From: Clostridia bacterium
GTDB taxonomy: Bacteria; Bacillota; Clostridia; TANB77; CAG-508
Assembly: GCA_017456555.1 (NCBI GenBank)
Contig: JAFTJF010000007.1
Location: forward strand, 1-64,000
Reading direction: 5' to 3'
Length of the DNA: 64,000 nt
Part shown: piece after piece, positions 48,907 through 59,300 of the stretch
How positions within the stretch are numbered: position 1 is the stretch's first letter
Layout of the letters: the number at the start of each line of letters is the position of its first letter
Program-made: the position numbers and the translations under genes
Notes under the pieces: generated by a model
What the model saw: the letters and a program-made list of their open reading frames with translations, nothing else
Database searches by the model: none
What the model was told of the DNA's origin: nothing

Positions 48907-49100
48907 TATAAATTAAACACCGTCCTAACAGTTTCAAACAAAGTACTAATCTCTTTTACAACTACCGTAAGTACAATAACAATTCCTGCCAAAGTAGTCA
49001 TCATCGCTTGATCTTCTCTTCCAGCTTTTGTTAGAACTTGATGAAGTACTGCTACTAAAATTCCAATTCCTGCAATTTTAAATAATAAATCAATATTCAT
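48906..49100 (-). CDS. spoIIIAC: Stage III sporulation protein AC
   Basis: 64-residue two-segment membrane protein (LLFKIAGIGILVAVLHQVL and GIVIVLTVVVKEI). Start at ATG 49100, which has GGAG five bases upstream; the frame is open 42 bases further up but inside spoIIIAB without a binding site. Confidence 0.93.
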   Translation of the reverse strand: MNIDLLFKIAGIGILVAVLHQVLTKAGREDQAMMTTLAGIVIVLTVVVKEISTLFETVRTVFNL

Positions 49101-49108
49101 AAAAACTC

Positions 49109-49612
49109 CTATACCAAAATTATGCAAATTCCAAGTCCACAAATAACACCCATACTTTTATATAATTTAGAATTTTTTGATTTTTCATATTCTGCTTTTT
49201 CAATTTGCTTCTCTATTAAATTTTGTGTTAATAAAATCTCACTAACTTGTCCTTCTATATCTGTTTTTCCAAGCAATTTTCCAAACATCTTTATTACATC
49301 TATATCTTCTTTATTAAAAACTTCATGAAACTCATCTACTGAAATTTTCCAAGCTTGATTTATTTCATCTTCACTTTCTATTACTAATTTAAATATATTT
49401 TTTTCTTCCAAATATATAATTTTAGATATTTCTTCAAAAATATTTTTTATTGGTTCATAAGTAAATTCAATTTTTGTTTTAAACATTGTAAGAGCATTTT
49501 GAAATTTCTTTAATTCTATTAGCCTTGTTTCAAATTTTTTAGCCTTTATAATCCCAATATAAGAACAAATTATTATTATAAAAATCATATTAATACCTTT
49601 TATTAGATTCAT
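49109..49612 (-). CDS. spoIIIAB: Stage III sporulation protein AB
   Basis: Helical membrane-associated protein resembling type II secretion GspF. N- and C-terminal hydrophobic segments; RLIELKKFQNALTMFKTKIEFTYEPIKNIFEEIS is typical. Of two adjacent ATGs the second (49612) is best spaced from AGGAG. Overlaps the end of spoIIIAA by 23 bases. Confidence 0.92.
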   Translation of the reverse strand: MNLIKGINMIFIIIICSYIGIIKAKKFETRLIELKKFQNALTMFKTKIEFTYEPIKNIFEEISKIIYLEEKNIFKLVIESEDEINQAWKISVDEFHEVFNKEDIDVIKMFGKLLGKTDIEGQVSEILLTQNLIEKQIEKAEYEKSKNSKLYKSMGVICGLGICIILV

Positions 49613-50588
49613 CATTTTCTCCTAATAAAAATTCAATTCCAGTCATTTCTTCTTTAATGTTTTCTTCTTGTTTTTTATACTGCATTTGCTTTTTTTCTAA
49701 TAAATAAAAATCTTTTATATTTCCTTTTATTTTCGTATCTAAAAAGAATATTGCTTCAAATATATGATTGTTTATTAATTCTTTAATCATTGGATTTAAA
49801 TACAAATCGTCAAAGTTTTCTCCATGTGCTGTAAAAATTCCTTTACATCCAGAACATATTGCATAATTGATTATTTGAACATCTTCTAAAGTTCCAATCT
49901 CATCTGCAACAATAACTTGAGGAGCCATACTTCTTATTAACATTTTCATTCCTATACTTTTTGAAACATTATCTATTACATCTGTTTTTATTCCAACTTC
50001 ATTTTGTGGTACTCCTTTATACAAAGCTGCAATCTCACCTCTTTCATCTACAACTCCAACATTTATTCCTTTAAATTTTAAATTCTTTATTCCACTTGAT
50101 ATTTGTTTTACTAAATCTCTTAATATTGTAGTTTTTCCGCTACCAGGAGGAGAAACAATTAATGTGTTTAATACAGTATTATTTTTTAAATCCAACATGT
50201 TTTCTAATAAATTTTCACTACATCCTGAAATCTGTTTAGAAATTCTAAAATTCAAACTATTTATATAATTTATATTTATTACTTTCTCATTTTCAATAAC
50301 ACATGAACCAGAAATTCCAACTCTATGTCCACCAGTTATAGTCACAAAACCTTCCGCTATTTGTTTTTGATAACTATATATCGAATTTTCACATATATGT
50401 TGTAAAATACTTAAAATTTCTTCAGAAGTTGTTAAATATCTTATAATTTTTTCATTTGAGTTATATTTTAAAATAATTGGTTTCTGTACTCGAACCCTAA
50501 TTTCTTCTAAAGTTTCTTTTTTATCTTGAATTTCATTTTCTAAAAGAGTCTTTATTTTTGAAGGAAAATATTTTAAAATTTGTTCCAT
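49590..50588 (-). CDS. spoIIIAA: Stage III sporulation protein AA (secretion-type ATPase)
   Basis: ATPase expected to power the mother-cell channel. Walker A VSPPGSGKTTILRDL, Walker B VIVADEIGT, and the N-terminal LEEIRVRVQKPIIL and GHRVGISGSCV blocks match SpoIIIAA. 332 residues. First gene of the operon; a SigE promoter is expected between 50590 and 50690 but I could not point to one with certainty. Confidence 0.95.
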   Translation of the reverse strand: MEQILKYFPSKIKTLLENEIQDKKETLEEIRVRVQKPIILKYNSNEKIIRYLTTSEEILSILQHICENSIYSYQKQIAEGFVTITGGHRVGISGSCVIENEKVININYINSLNFRISKQISGCSENLLENMLDLKNNTVLNTLIVSPPGSGKTTILRDLVKQISSGIKNLKFKGINVGVVDERGEIAALYKGVPQNEVGIKTDVIDNVSKSIGMKMLIRSMAPQVIVADEIGTLEDVQIINYAICSGCKGIFTAHGENFDDLYLNPMIKELINNHIFEAIFFLDTKIKGNIKDFYLLEKKQMQYKKQEENIKEEMTGIEFLLGENDESNKRY

Positions 50589-50698
50589 AGTCTGTCCTTT
50601 TCTTTAAATTTAATATTAATAATATATATTCATTCCAAAAATATTTAGAACTTTAAATTCAGATTTTTAATATTAACTATCGTTGGAGGCAGGCATCG

Positions 50699-50734
50699 AC
50701 AAAAAAGGAGTATGGTAAAAACCATACTCCTTTT
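50699..50734. terminator. Terminator of the glycolytic operon
   Basis: Arms AAAAGGAGTATGGT (50703-50716) and ACCATACTCCTTTT (50721-50734) with TTTTTTT in the minus-strand direction, just after the YezG-like gene. Confidence 0.9.
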
Positions 50735-50739
50735 ATATT

Positions 50740-51483
50740 TTATTTTTTCCAATTCAATATTTGATTATTATATGTTACATCGTCATCATCTTCATCTATA
50801 ACATCATCAATTTTATTTTTCTTGAAAAATCCTTTTTTCTTTTTCTCTTTAGGATCACTATCTGATTTTGATTGAGCTATTGCCTCTTCTACAGTTAGCG
50901 TTTTTTCGAAATCTACAATGTTTTTAACAGGTTGTTTATATATTCCTTCTACATAAGTATCTTTTCTTAATGGAATTTGCTTTTCAGTATATTTTAGATA
51001 TTTATCAATTATCTTTTTATCTTTTCTGCTCAATAATTCGCTATCTTCTTTAAGATAATTATATCTCCAAATTACATGACGTTCATAAGAATCAAATTCT
51101 GAGTTTTTCAAATCTTCATAATCAAATTCTATTTTAAATTTAAAATTTTCTATTGAAATATTTATATTACTCCAAACTTTTCTCTTTGTTTTTATTGCAC
51201 GTTCACGCAAAAGTTTTATTAAATTATATACATCTGTAATTAATTTTGAATATTGTTCTTCATCAATATTAAATATTGATGGAATTTCATAGCCATTAAC
51301 AAATTTTTTCTTTATTATACCTTTTGGTAAATAGTAAAAATACATTTCTCCAACAGGTTTTTGATTTGGCATGTCAATTACAGAAGCATATAAATATATA
51401 CTTTCCCATTTTTCTGGAATTATATAAAATAACTTTTTTTGTATTTCTGAATACAAAATTTTTTCTTCTGGTAAACTTATCAT
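50740..51483 (-). CDS. YezG/DUF600-family immunity protein with C-terminal extension
   Basis: YezG proteins neutralise the nuclease domain of LXG toxins such as YeeF of Bacillus subtilis. Family blocks here: IIPEKWESIYLYASVIDM, KFVNGYEIPSIFNIDEEQYSKLI, KFKIEFDYEDLKNSEFDSYERHVIWRY. The family part ends near residue 165; about 80 further residues are charged, with a Lys run (KEKKKKGFFKKNK) and an Asp run (DEDDDD). No toxin gene is next to it: it stands 16 bases behind gpmI as the last gene of the glycolytic operon. AGGAG site. Either an orphan immunity gene or a protein that has taken another role. Confidence 0.75.
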   Translation of the reverse strand: MISLPEEKILYSEIQKKLFYIIPEKWESIYLYASVIDMPNQKPVGEMYFYYLPKGIIKKKFVNGYEIPSIFNIDEEQYSKLITDVYNLIKLLRERAIKTKRKVWSNINISIENFKFKIEFDYEDLKNSEFDSYERHVIWRYNYLKEDSELLSRKDKKIIDKYLKYTEKQIPLRKDTYVEGIYKQPVKNIVDFEKTLTVEEAIAQSKSDSDPKEKKKKGFFKKNKIDDVIDEDDDDVTYNNQILNWKK

Positions 51484-51499
51484 AAATTTCTCCTAAAAG

Positions 51500-53032
51500 T
51501 TAGTTTTGAATCAAACTTTCTCCTGTCATTTCATCAGGTTTTTCTAAGCCCATTATATCTAACATTGTTGGTGCTAAATCAGCTAATCTACCTTCTCTTA
51601 GCTTTTTATTGCTTGGTAATCCAACTATAGCAAGTGGAACAGGATTTGTTGTGTGAGCTGTTTGTGGCTCTCCTGTTTTATAATCAATCATTTGCTCACA
51701 GTTTCCATGATCTGCTGTTATTAATAAAGTACCATTTACTTCATTTATTGCATCTACTACTTTTTGTGCACATTCATCAATAGCTTCTAATGCTTTAACA
51801 ACTGCATCTGTATTACCTGTGTGTCCAACCATATCTGGGTTAGCAAAGTTTAATATAATAGAATCATATTTTTCTGATTTAATTGCTTCAACTACTTTAT
51901 CGCAAACTTCGTAAGCACTCATTTCTGGTTTTAAATCATATGTTTCAACTTTAGGTGATGGAACTAAAATTCTATCTTCACCTTCATATTGTTTTTCTTC
52001 TCCACCATTAAAGAAGAATGTTACGTGTGCATATTTTTCTGTTTCAGCAATTCTTAATTGTTTTAATCCTCTTCTTGAAATGTATTCTCCAAATGTATTT
52101 CTAATTTCTTCTTTCCTATAAGCAACTTCAACATTTGGCATTGTTTCATCATAAGGAGTCATACAAACAAAATATGTGTTTAATTTTTTTGTTTCGAATC
52201 CATCGAATTCTTTATCAACAATTGCTCTTGTTATTTCTCTAGCTCTATCTGGTCTAAAATTAAAGAATATTACTGAATCTCCATCTTCAATTTTTGCTAC
52301 TGGTTCTCCATTTTTATTTGTTATAACTGTTGGTTTAACAAATTCATCAAATACTTCTTTTTGATAAGATTCTTCAATAGCAGAAACTGCAGATAAAGCT
52401 TTTTCTCCAACTCCATTAACCATTGCATTATAAGCTTCTGATACTCTTTCCCATCTCTTATCTCTATCCATTGCATAGAATCTTCCAGATAAAGTTGCAA
52501 TTTGACCTACACCTTTTTCTTTGATTTTTTCTTCTAATTCTGCAATATAGCTTTCTCCAGATGCTGGTGGAGTATCTCTTCCATCCATAAAGCAATGTAC
52601 ATATACATCTTCAAAATCTTTTCTTTTTGCTAATTCTAAAAGACCATATAAATGACGATTATGGCTATGTACACCACCATTAGATAATAATCCCATTAAA
52701 TGTAATTTTGAATTATTAGCTTTACAATTTTCAATTGCTTTTACAAATTCTGGTCTGCTAAAGAAATCTCCATCTTCAATAGCTTTAGTAATTTTTGCTA
52801 AATCTTGATATACAATTCTTCCTGCACCAATATTTGTGTGACCAACTTCAGAATTTCCCATTTGTCCTTCTGGAAGTCCTACTTCTAATCCACTTGTGTG
52901 AATTATTGTATTTGGATTTTTTGTTAATATTTCATTTAAATGTGGGATATTAGCTAATTTTACACCATTTCCTTCTTCTTTTTCGTTGATACCAAAACCA
53001 TCTAGTATCATTAACATTGTAAGTTTTCCCAT
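51500..53032 (-). CDS. gpmI: Phosphoglycerate mutase, cofactor-independent
   Basis: Converts 3- to 2-phosphoglycerate with two manganese ions. [18 protein letters not shown], the catalytic Ser in [52 protein letters not shown] and [11 protein letters not shown]. 510 residues, full length. 36 bases after tpiA. Confidence 0.98.
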   Translation of the reverse strand: MGKLTMLMILDGFGINEKEEGNGVKLANIPHLNEILTKNPNTIIHTSGLEVGLPEGQMGNSEVGHTNIGAGRIVYQDLAKITKAIEDGDFFSRPEFVKAIENCKANNSKLHLMGLLSNGGVHSHNRHLYGLLELAKRKDFEDVYVHCFMDGRDTPPASGESYIAELEEKIKEKGVGQIATLSGRFYAMDRDKRWERVSEAYNAMVNGVGEKALSAVSAIEESYQKEVFDEFVKPTVITNKNGEPVAKIEDGDSVIFFNFRPDRAREITRAIVDKEFDGFETKKLNTYFVCMTPYDETMPNVEVAYRKEEIRNTFGEYISRRGLKQLRIAETEKYAHVTFFFNGGEEKQYEGEDRILVPSPKVETYDLKPEMSAYEVCDKVVEAIKSEKYDSIILNFANPDMVGHTGNTDAVVKALEAIDECAQKVVDAINEVNGTLLITADHGNCEQMIDYKTGEPQTAHTTNPVPLAIVGLPSNKKLREGRLADLAPTMLDIMGLEKPDEMTGESLIQN

Positions 53033-53068
53033 AATATTATTTCGTCCTCTTTTCTCCTAAAAACTGTA

Positions 53069-53821
53069 TTATTTATTATAATTTACTATTTTACTAAATT
53101 CATCTGGTTTTAAACTTGCTCCACCAACTAATCCACCATCAATATCAGATGTTGAGAATAATTCTTTAGCATTTGAAGATTTTACACTTCCACCATATTG
53201 AATAATAACTTCTTCAGAAACTTCTGCTCCATAAATTCTTTTTAATTCTTCTCTTATTGCTTTTATTGAATTATTAGCATCTTCTGAAGTAGCTGTTTTT
53301 CCTGTTCCTATAGCCCAAATTGGTTCATAAGCTATAATTGTTGCTTTAACTTGGTCAGGAGTTAATCCTTCTAAAGCAAGTCTTGTTTGAGAAGTAATAA
53401 TTTCTTCTGTTTTTCCAGCTTCTCTTTCTTCTAAACTTTCTCCAACACATACGATTGGTTTTAATTCATTTTCAAAAGCAGCTTTTAATTTTTTATTTAC
53501 AGTTTCATCTGTTTCATTATAATATTGTCTTCTTTCAGAGTGGCCTATAATAACATATTCAACTCCTATTGATTTTAACATTTTTCCTGAAACTTCTCCT
53601 GTGTAAGCTCCTGTTTCAGCAAAGTGCATATTTTGTGCACCTATTTTAATATTTGTTCCTTGTGCATTCATTAAGCAATAGAATAAATCTGTGTATGGAA
53701 CACATAAAATAACTTCTGCATCAGCATCTTTAACTAATGGTTCAAAAGCTTGAATATAATCAATTGCTTCATTTGGAAGCATGTTCATTTTCCAGTTTCC
53801 TGCAATAACTTTTCTTCTCAT
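53069..53821 (-). CDS. tpiA: Triosephosphate isomerase
   Basis: Interconverts dihydroxyacetone phosphate and glyceraldehyde 3-phosphate. GNWKMN with the Lys, IIGHSERRQ with the His, AYEPIWAIGTG with the Glu, and the C-terminal YGGSVKSSNA and GGLVGGASLK. 250 residues. AGGAGG site, 11 bases after pgk. Confidence 0.98.
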   Translation of the reverse strand: MRRKVIAGNWKMNMLPNEAIDYIQAFEPLVKDADAEVILCVPYTDLFYCLMNAQGTNIKIGAQNMHFAETGAYTGEVSGKMLKSIGVEYVIIGHSERRQYYNETDETVNKKLKAAFENELKPIVCVGESLEEREAGKTEEIITSQTRLALEGLTPDQVKATIIAYEPIWAIGTGKTATSEDANNSIKAIREELKRIYGAEVSEEVIIQYGGSVKSSNAKELFSTSDIDGGLVGGASLKPDEFSKIVNYNK

Positions 53822-53832
53822 AAAAAGACCTC

Positions 53833-55017
53833 CTATTTATCTTGTAAAGCTTCAATTCCTGGTAATTTTTTACCTTCTAAGAATTCTAGTGATGCTCCAC
53901 CACCTGTAGAAATGTGTGTGAATTTTTCTGCTAATCCTGCTTTTTCAACAGCTGCAGCTGAATCTCCACCACCAATTATTTTAACTGCATCTATATCAGC
54001 TAATGCTTTTGCTATGCTGTTTGTTCCAATAGCAAATTGATCAAATTCGAATAATCCAACTGGTCCGTTCCAGATAACTGTTTTTGCATTTTTTAATTCG
54101 TTTGCATACATTTCAATTGTTTCTTGACCAATATCATATCCTTCCCATCCATCAGGAATTTCTGTATATTTAACTGTTTTACTTTCTGTATTTGGATCAA
54201 ATTCTTTACCAACTTTTGTATCAACTGGTAACATTAATTTAACACCTTTAGCTTTAGCTTTTTCCATTAATTCTTGAGCTAAATCTAATTTATCTTCTTC
54301 ACAAATTGAATTTCCAACACTATATCCCATTGATTTAAAGAATGTGTAAGCCATAGCTCCACCAATCATTAATACATCAACTTTTTCAATTAAGGCTTCA
54401 ATAACACCAATTTTATCAGAAACTTTTTTACCACCTAAAATAGCCATAAATGGTCTTTCAGGATTTTCTAAAGCTGTTCCTAAAAAGTTTAATTCTTTTT
54501 CAATTAGGAATCCAGATACTGCAGGTAAAAAGCTTGCAACACCTGTTGTTGAACTATGTGCTCTATGAGCTGTTCCGAATGCATCATTTACAAATACTTC
54601 TGCTAAAGAAGCAAATGCTTTTGATAATTCTTCATCATTTTTTTCTTCTCCTGCTTCATATCTTACGTTTTCAAGAAGCATAACTTCTCCTTCTTGTAAG
54701 TTAGCAGCTAAGTTTCTAGCATCTTCTCCAACAACATCTTTAGCTAGTTTTACTTCTAATCCTAATAATCTAGAAAGTTCTGCAGCTACTATGTCTAAAG
54801 AAAATTCTGGTTTTACTTGTCCTTTTGGTCTTCCTAAGTGAGAGCATAAAATTACTTTACAATTATTTTCTAATAAATATTTAATTGTAGGTAATGCAGC
54901 TACTATTCTTCTGTTATCTGTGATAACTCTTTCTTCATTATAAGGTACGTTAAAGTCACATCTAACTAATACTTTTTTTCCTTTTAAATCAATATCTTTT
55001 ACTGTTTTCTTATTCAT
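53833..55017 (-). CDS. pgk: Phosphoglycerate kinase
   Basis: Makes ATP from 1,3-bisphosphoglycerate. [41 protein letters not shown], and [14 protein letters not shown] prefer ATG 55017 (MNKKTV), nine bases after AGGA; the ATG two codons earlier is too close to it. 394 residues. Second gene of the operon; the gap-pgk spacer holds competing hairpins. Confidence 0.98.
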   Translation of the reverse strand: MNKKTVKDIDLKGKKVLVRCDFNVPYNEERVITDNRRIVAALPTIKYLLENNCKVILCSHLGRPKGQVKPEFSLDIVAAELSRLLGLEVKLAKDVVGEDARNLAANLQEGEVMLLENVRYEAGEEKNDEELSKAFASLAEVFVNDAFGTAHRAHSSTTGVASFLPAVSGFLIEKELNFLGTALENPERPFMAILGGKKVSDKIGVIEALIEKVDVLMIGGAMAYTFFKSMGYSVGNSICEEDKLDLAQELMEKAKAKGVKLMLPVDTKVGKEFDPNTESKTVKYTEIPDGWEGYDIGQETIEMYANELKNAKTVIWNGPVGLFEFDQFAIGTNSIAKALADIDAVKIIGGGDSAAAVEKAGLAEKFTHISTGGGASLEFLEGKKLPGIEALQDK

Positions 55018-55049
55018 TTTCATTTTCCTTTCTTAATTTATATAAAAAT

Positions 55050-55096
55050 GAGCTAGCAATAAAGGTCCGCCCTCCACCACTAGCTCTTTATTGCTA
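55050..55096 (-). promoter_or_regulatory. Competing stem-loops in the gap-pgk spacer
   Basis: On the plus strand GAGCTAGCAATAAAG (55050-55064) and CTAGCTCTTTATTGCTA (55080-55096). CTTTATTGCTA can pair with TAGCAATAAAG, or CTAGCTC with GAGCTAG, but a simple hairpin cannot hold both. A GC-rich loop lies between. Possible processing, pausing or partial termination site setting the gap to pgk ratio. Confidence 0.5.
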
Positions 55097-55101
55097 TTTA
55101 A

Positions 55102-56121
55102 TTATCCTAATTCAGCAAAATATTTAATTGTTCTTACCATTTGGCTTGTGTAAGAATTTTCGTTGTCATACCAAGCAACAACTTGTACTTGATATAATCC
55201 GTCTTCTACTTTAGCAACCATTGTTTGTGTTGCATCAAATAAAGATCCGTGTGTAATACCGATAATATCTGAAGAAACTAATGGTTCTTCTGTGTATCCA
55301 TAAGATGCATTAGAAGCTGCTTTCATAGCTGCGTTGATTGAATCAACTGTAACTTCTTCATTTGATCTTACTGTTGCGATTAATATTGTTGAAGATCCTG
55401 TTGGAACTGGAACTCTTTGTGCAGATCCGATTAATTTTCCGTTTAATTCTGGAATAACTAATCCAATTGCTTTAGCTGCTCCTGTTGAGTTAGGAACGAT
55501 ATTTACAGCTGCTGCTCTAGCTCTTCTTAAATCTCCTTTTCTATGTGGTCCATCAAGTACCATTTGGTCTCCTGTATAAGCATGAACTGTTGTCATAATT
55601 CCTGATTGGATTGGTGCATAATCATTTAATGCTTTAGCCATAGGTGCTAAACAGTTTGTTGTACAAGATGCTGCAGAAATAATATTATCTTCTGCTGTTA
55701 ATGTTCCTTCGTTTACTCCATAAACGATTGTTGGTAAGTCTTTTCCTGCTGGTGCAGATATAACTACCTTTTTAGCTCCTGCTGTGATATGAGCTGATGC
55801 TTTTTCTTTTGATGTATAGAAACCTGTACATTCTAAAACAACGTCAACTCCGATTTCTCCCCAAGGTAAGTTTGCTGCATCTTTTTCTGCATAGATTTTG
55901 ATTGTTTTTCCATCAACTGTAATAGAGTCTTCTCCTGCTACTACTGTATCTGCTTTATCATATCTTTTTTGTGCAGAATCATATTTTAAAAGATGAGCTA
56001 ACATATCAGGACTTGTTAAATCGTTAATTGCAACGATTTCATACCCTTCTGCTCCAAACATTTGTCTAAATGCTAGACGTCCAATACGTCCAAAACCATT
56101 TATAGCTACTTTTACTGACAT
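55102..56121 (-). CDS. gap: Glyceraldehyde-3-phosphate dehydrogenase
   Basis: NAD-dependent glycolytic enzyme. [14 protein letters not shown], catalytic Cys in [21 protein letters not shown] with the His, and [12 protein letters not shown]. 339 residues. TGGAGGA precedes the ATG. First gene of gap-pgk-tpiA-gpmI-yezG-like. No cggR-type regulator gene upstream; instead an alpha-2-macroglobulin gene. Confidence 0.98.
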   Translation of the reverse strand: MSVKVAINGFGRIGRLAFRQMFGAEGYEIVAINDLTSPDMLAHLLKYDSAQKRYDKADTVVAGEDSITVDGKTIKIYAEKDAANLPWGEIGVDVVLECTGFYTSKEKASAHITAGAKKVVISAPAGKDLPTIVYGVNEGTLTAEDNIISAASCTTNCLAPMAKALNDYAPIQSGIMTTVHAYTGDQMVLDGPHRKGDLRRARAAAVNIVPNSTGAAKAIGLVIPELNGKLIGSAQRVPVPTGSSTILIATVRSNEEVTVDSINAAMKAASNASYGYTEEPLVSSDIIGITHGSLFDATQTMVAKVEDGLYQVQVVAWYDNENSYTSQMVRTIKYFAELG

Positions 56122-56177
56122 AATATAAATTCCTCCACTTCTGATACTTTGAATGTCTTTTTTAGTATCTCTTTTAT

Positions 56178-56228
56178 TTTGGTCTTTTTGACCAAAGATA
56201 TTCTATAATATTTTATCGAACTTTTCAA
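56178..56228 (-). promoter_or_regulatory. Promoter and operator-like palindrome of the gap operon
   Basis: Minus strand: TTGAAA (56223-56228), 17-base spacer, TAGAAT (56200-56205), then the perfect inverted repeat TTTGGTC-AAAAA-GACCAAA (56178-56196) over the predicted transcription start. It may be an operator for a repressor or a 5' stabilising stem. Confidence 0.65.
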
Positions 56229-56270
56229 GTACTTTTTACAATTTTGTTACAATGACAATTTATATAATCA

Positions 56271-56310
56271 AAAAAACAAAAAGTGGAAATAATAAATTAC
56301 TTCCACTTTT
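56271..56310 (-). terminator. Terminator of the macroglobulin gene
   Basis: Arms AAAAGTGGAA (56279-56288) and TTCCACTTTT (56301-56310) with TTTGTTTTTTT on the minus-strand side. Confidence 0.85.
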
Positions 56311-56318
56311 TAATTCTA

Positions 56319-59300
56319 TTATTCTGTTATTCCTATATTTACAGGATTACAAATTCCTTCTACATCAGGATTATAATAATCAAAAAATCTTATTGCTGCT
56401 CCAGTAATTGTTTCTGGATATAATGCTCTATATTGAATATCTAAAGTAATTTCTCTTCCCACTTCAAAGCTTCTTAAATAGATATTAATTTTATTGTAAT
56501 TATATTCATATTTTTCTATTAATCCTTTATATTTAAGATTTAATAAAGATTCTTCAATAGGAGTAGTTCCTTGTGGTATGTTTATTTCTAATAAACCATT
56601 TTCAATATATTCTTCATTATTTTTTACAGTTATTGTTTGATTTAATATATCATTTACTTTTGCAAATGCATTTGTATTTATTGTTTGATTTACTTCGTCT
56701 ACAGTTTGCTCTGTTCTTATATTTTGTGTTACTACTAGATTTTCATTTTTCTCTAAATCATCATATTTTTGATAATAATTTTTTATTATCTCATATGTTA
56801 TTTTTCCTTTTTTCATATCTATAGAAAATCTATTTTCTTTTGATACATTATCAAATTCCAATTCATAAACATCTAATGCATTTTCTTTTATATCAATTTT
56901 TTGTTCTTGGTCATTTAATTTTACAGTAATTGTTTGATCTTTTAAATCTGAATTTTGAGTATAACTATTTATAGCTTTTAATGCTAATATTGTTCCTTGA
57001 GTTGTTCCCCAAGAACCTCTTGCATCTTTTTGACTTACTAAAAATTCAATAAATTCACTATTGTTTTTCTCATTTGAATTTAATTTTGTTAAAGCCATTG
57101 ATGTTAATGCTGTTGCTTGAATATTTTGATATTTTCCTCTTGTTCCATAGTAATCTGTAATTCCTGAAGTTATATAAGCACCATTTTCTGAAGTTTGTAT
57201 ATTTTGATTTATCATTTTTAAAACTTCATTTGCTAAATTTTTATTTTCTGTATTAGCAAAAATATTTGCAAGTAATGCTAAAGTATAATTATCACTTATT
57301 TCATCAATTTTATTTTCTAAGTAGCTTACTGATTTTTCAAGCCTTTCATCTTTTGGTACAACTTCTGATAATGCCCATATAATATATGCATTCATTGCTA
57401 AATCATTATTTGAAGCAGCTCCACCAATATAAGTAGAGTTATAATCAAAAGTTCCATTTACATTTTGAACATCAAATAAATATTCAATCATATCCATAAG
57501 AACACTTTCTTCAACCGGATATACTTCTGAAAGTTCATCAAATTCCATTAATCCGAATGCTGTTATTACTGGTTCTGCTGGTGCATCTCCATATAATGAA
57601 TAGCCACCTTTTTCTGATTTTACTTCATATGTTAACAATTTTTGGTATCCTTTAGAAATATATTCTAAAGCCATTTCTTCTAGCTCTGCATTATTTAAAT
57701 CATTTTCTCTTAAATATTTTAAAACTAGAATATCTGGATAAAGTGATGATGAGGTTTGTTCAAAACATCCTGTTGGCATTGCTAACATTGCATCTATATT
57801 TTCAATTATTTGAGCCACAGGTGAAGCATATAATTTTACTTTTATTTTTTGAGTTCCATCTATTGCCTTTTCATTAAAAATAATATCTTGTGAATATTTA
57901 TTTTCAATCATTCCACTTGAAACAACATCATTTTTTTCAAAGCCATTTGGTTTTACTACTAAAGATTTTTCAACAATATCTGAAATCTCTCCAGATTTTG
58001 ATTCTATTCTTAAAGTGTTATTTCCAGCTTTTAATATTTCAATTGGTAGGTAAATCATTTTACTTGCATTTGGTTCTACTGAAACTTGTTTTTCATATTC
58101 ACCTATTGTCATCCAATCATTCTCTTTAACATTTAAATCTATTGTTAATTTATTTTCTGTATAATTATATAAAGTTACAGGAATGCTTACTTTATCAGTA
58201 ACAACGGAATTTGCTGGAAGAGTATAATCTATAAAGAATTCTTTAAATACTTTAAAACTTCCTGTTGCATATCCTATATTTCCATCTTTTGTATTTCCTA
58301 CAGTTTGAATATTCCATGTTGTTATATTGTCACTTATTTGTGTACTTAAATTAACTTCTCCATTTTCTGTAACTAATTCTGGTATAAAAGCTAAGCTTTC
58401 TAAGAATATATTTCTAACATTTTCTTGGGCATCTATTTCTTTTTCAGATTCGCTTTCTACAACTCCATCTTCTAAAGCAATATCTTCTGTTACACTTGAT
58501 TCTAATTTTGAATCTTGAGAGATATCAAAATCAAAGATTGAAGATGTTGTAGACTCGCTTTTTGAAGCTCCAATTGAATCTGTTGCAAAGTTCATCGCTG
58601 AATCAAGGCTAGGATCTGAAAAGTTTGTAATAGTTCCTGATTCTTGTATAACACCACCCATTGACATTGAATCATTTACTGTTATATTTCCTGCAAAATT
58701 CGATGTAAATGTCATTATTATTACAATTATTATTAATAAAACTCCAACTAGCATTCCAGCCAATTCTGATGCATTTAAATTAAGTACTATTTTTCCATCT
58801 TGAAGTTTTGTTTTTGTTTCTTTTAATATAAATTTTCTATAAACAAAATATATTGCAATAACTATTAATAAGCTAAACTCTGTAATTTCTGATAATGCAA
58901 TTGTAGAAATCCAAAATACTACTGCTTTTGAAATTATAGAAGAGAATTCATAAATTTTTGTTAAAGGTTTATTTAATTCTTTTTTTCTACTTAATGATTT
59001 TAATATTGCAAATTCTAATAATGTTAGTAAAATTAATACTCCTAATATTAAAGCAAACATTTCATCAATATATGAATCAAATATTAATGTAAATACTCCT
59101 GAAATTAAATATACTCCAATTAGTGCAAATAATGGAACTACAATTAATTCAGCTATCATTTTAAATATAAAATCACGTTCTTTATATAAGAATAATAAAT
59201 AAGCAATTATAGCAAGTACAAGTATTGTAAATACCATAAATCCATTACTCATTACATTGAAAGTTTCAAATGCATATAATGCCATTAAAACAAATATTGC

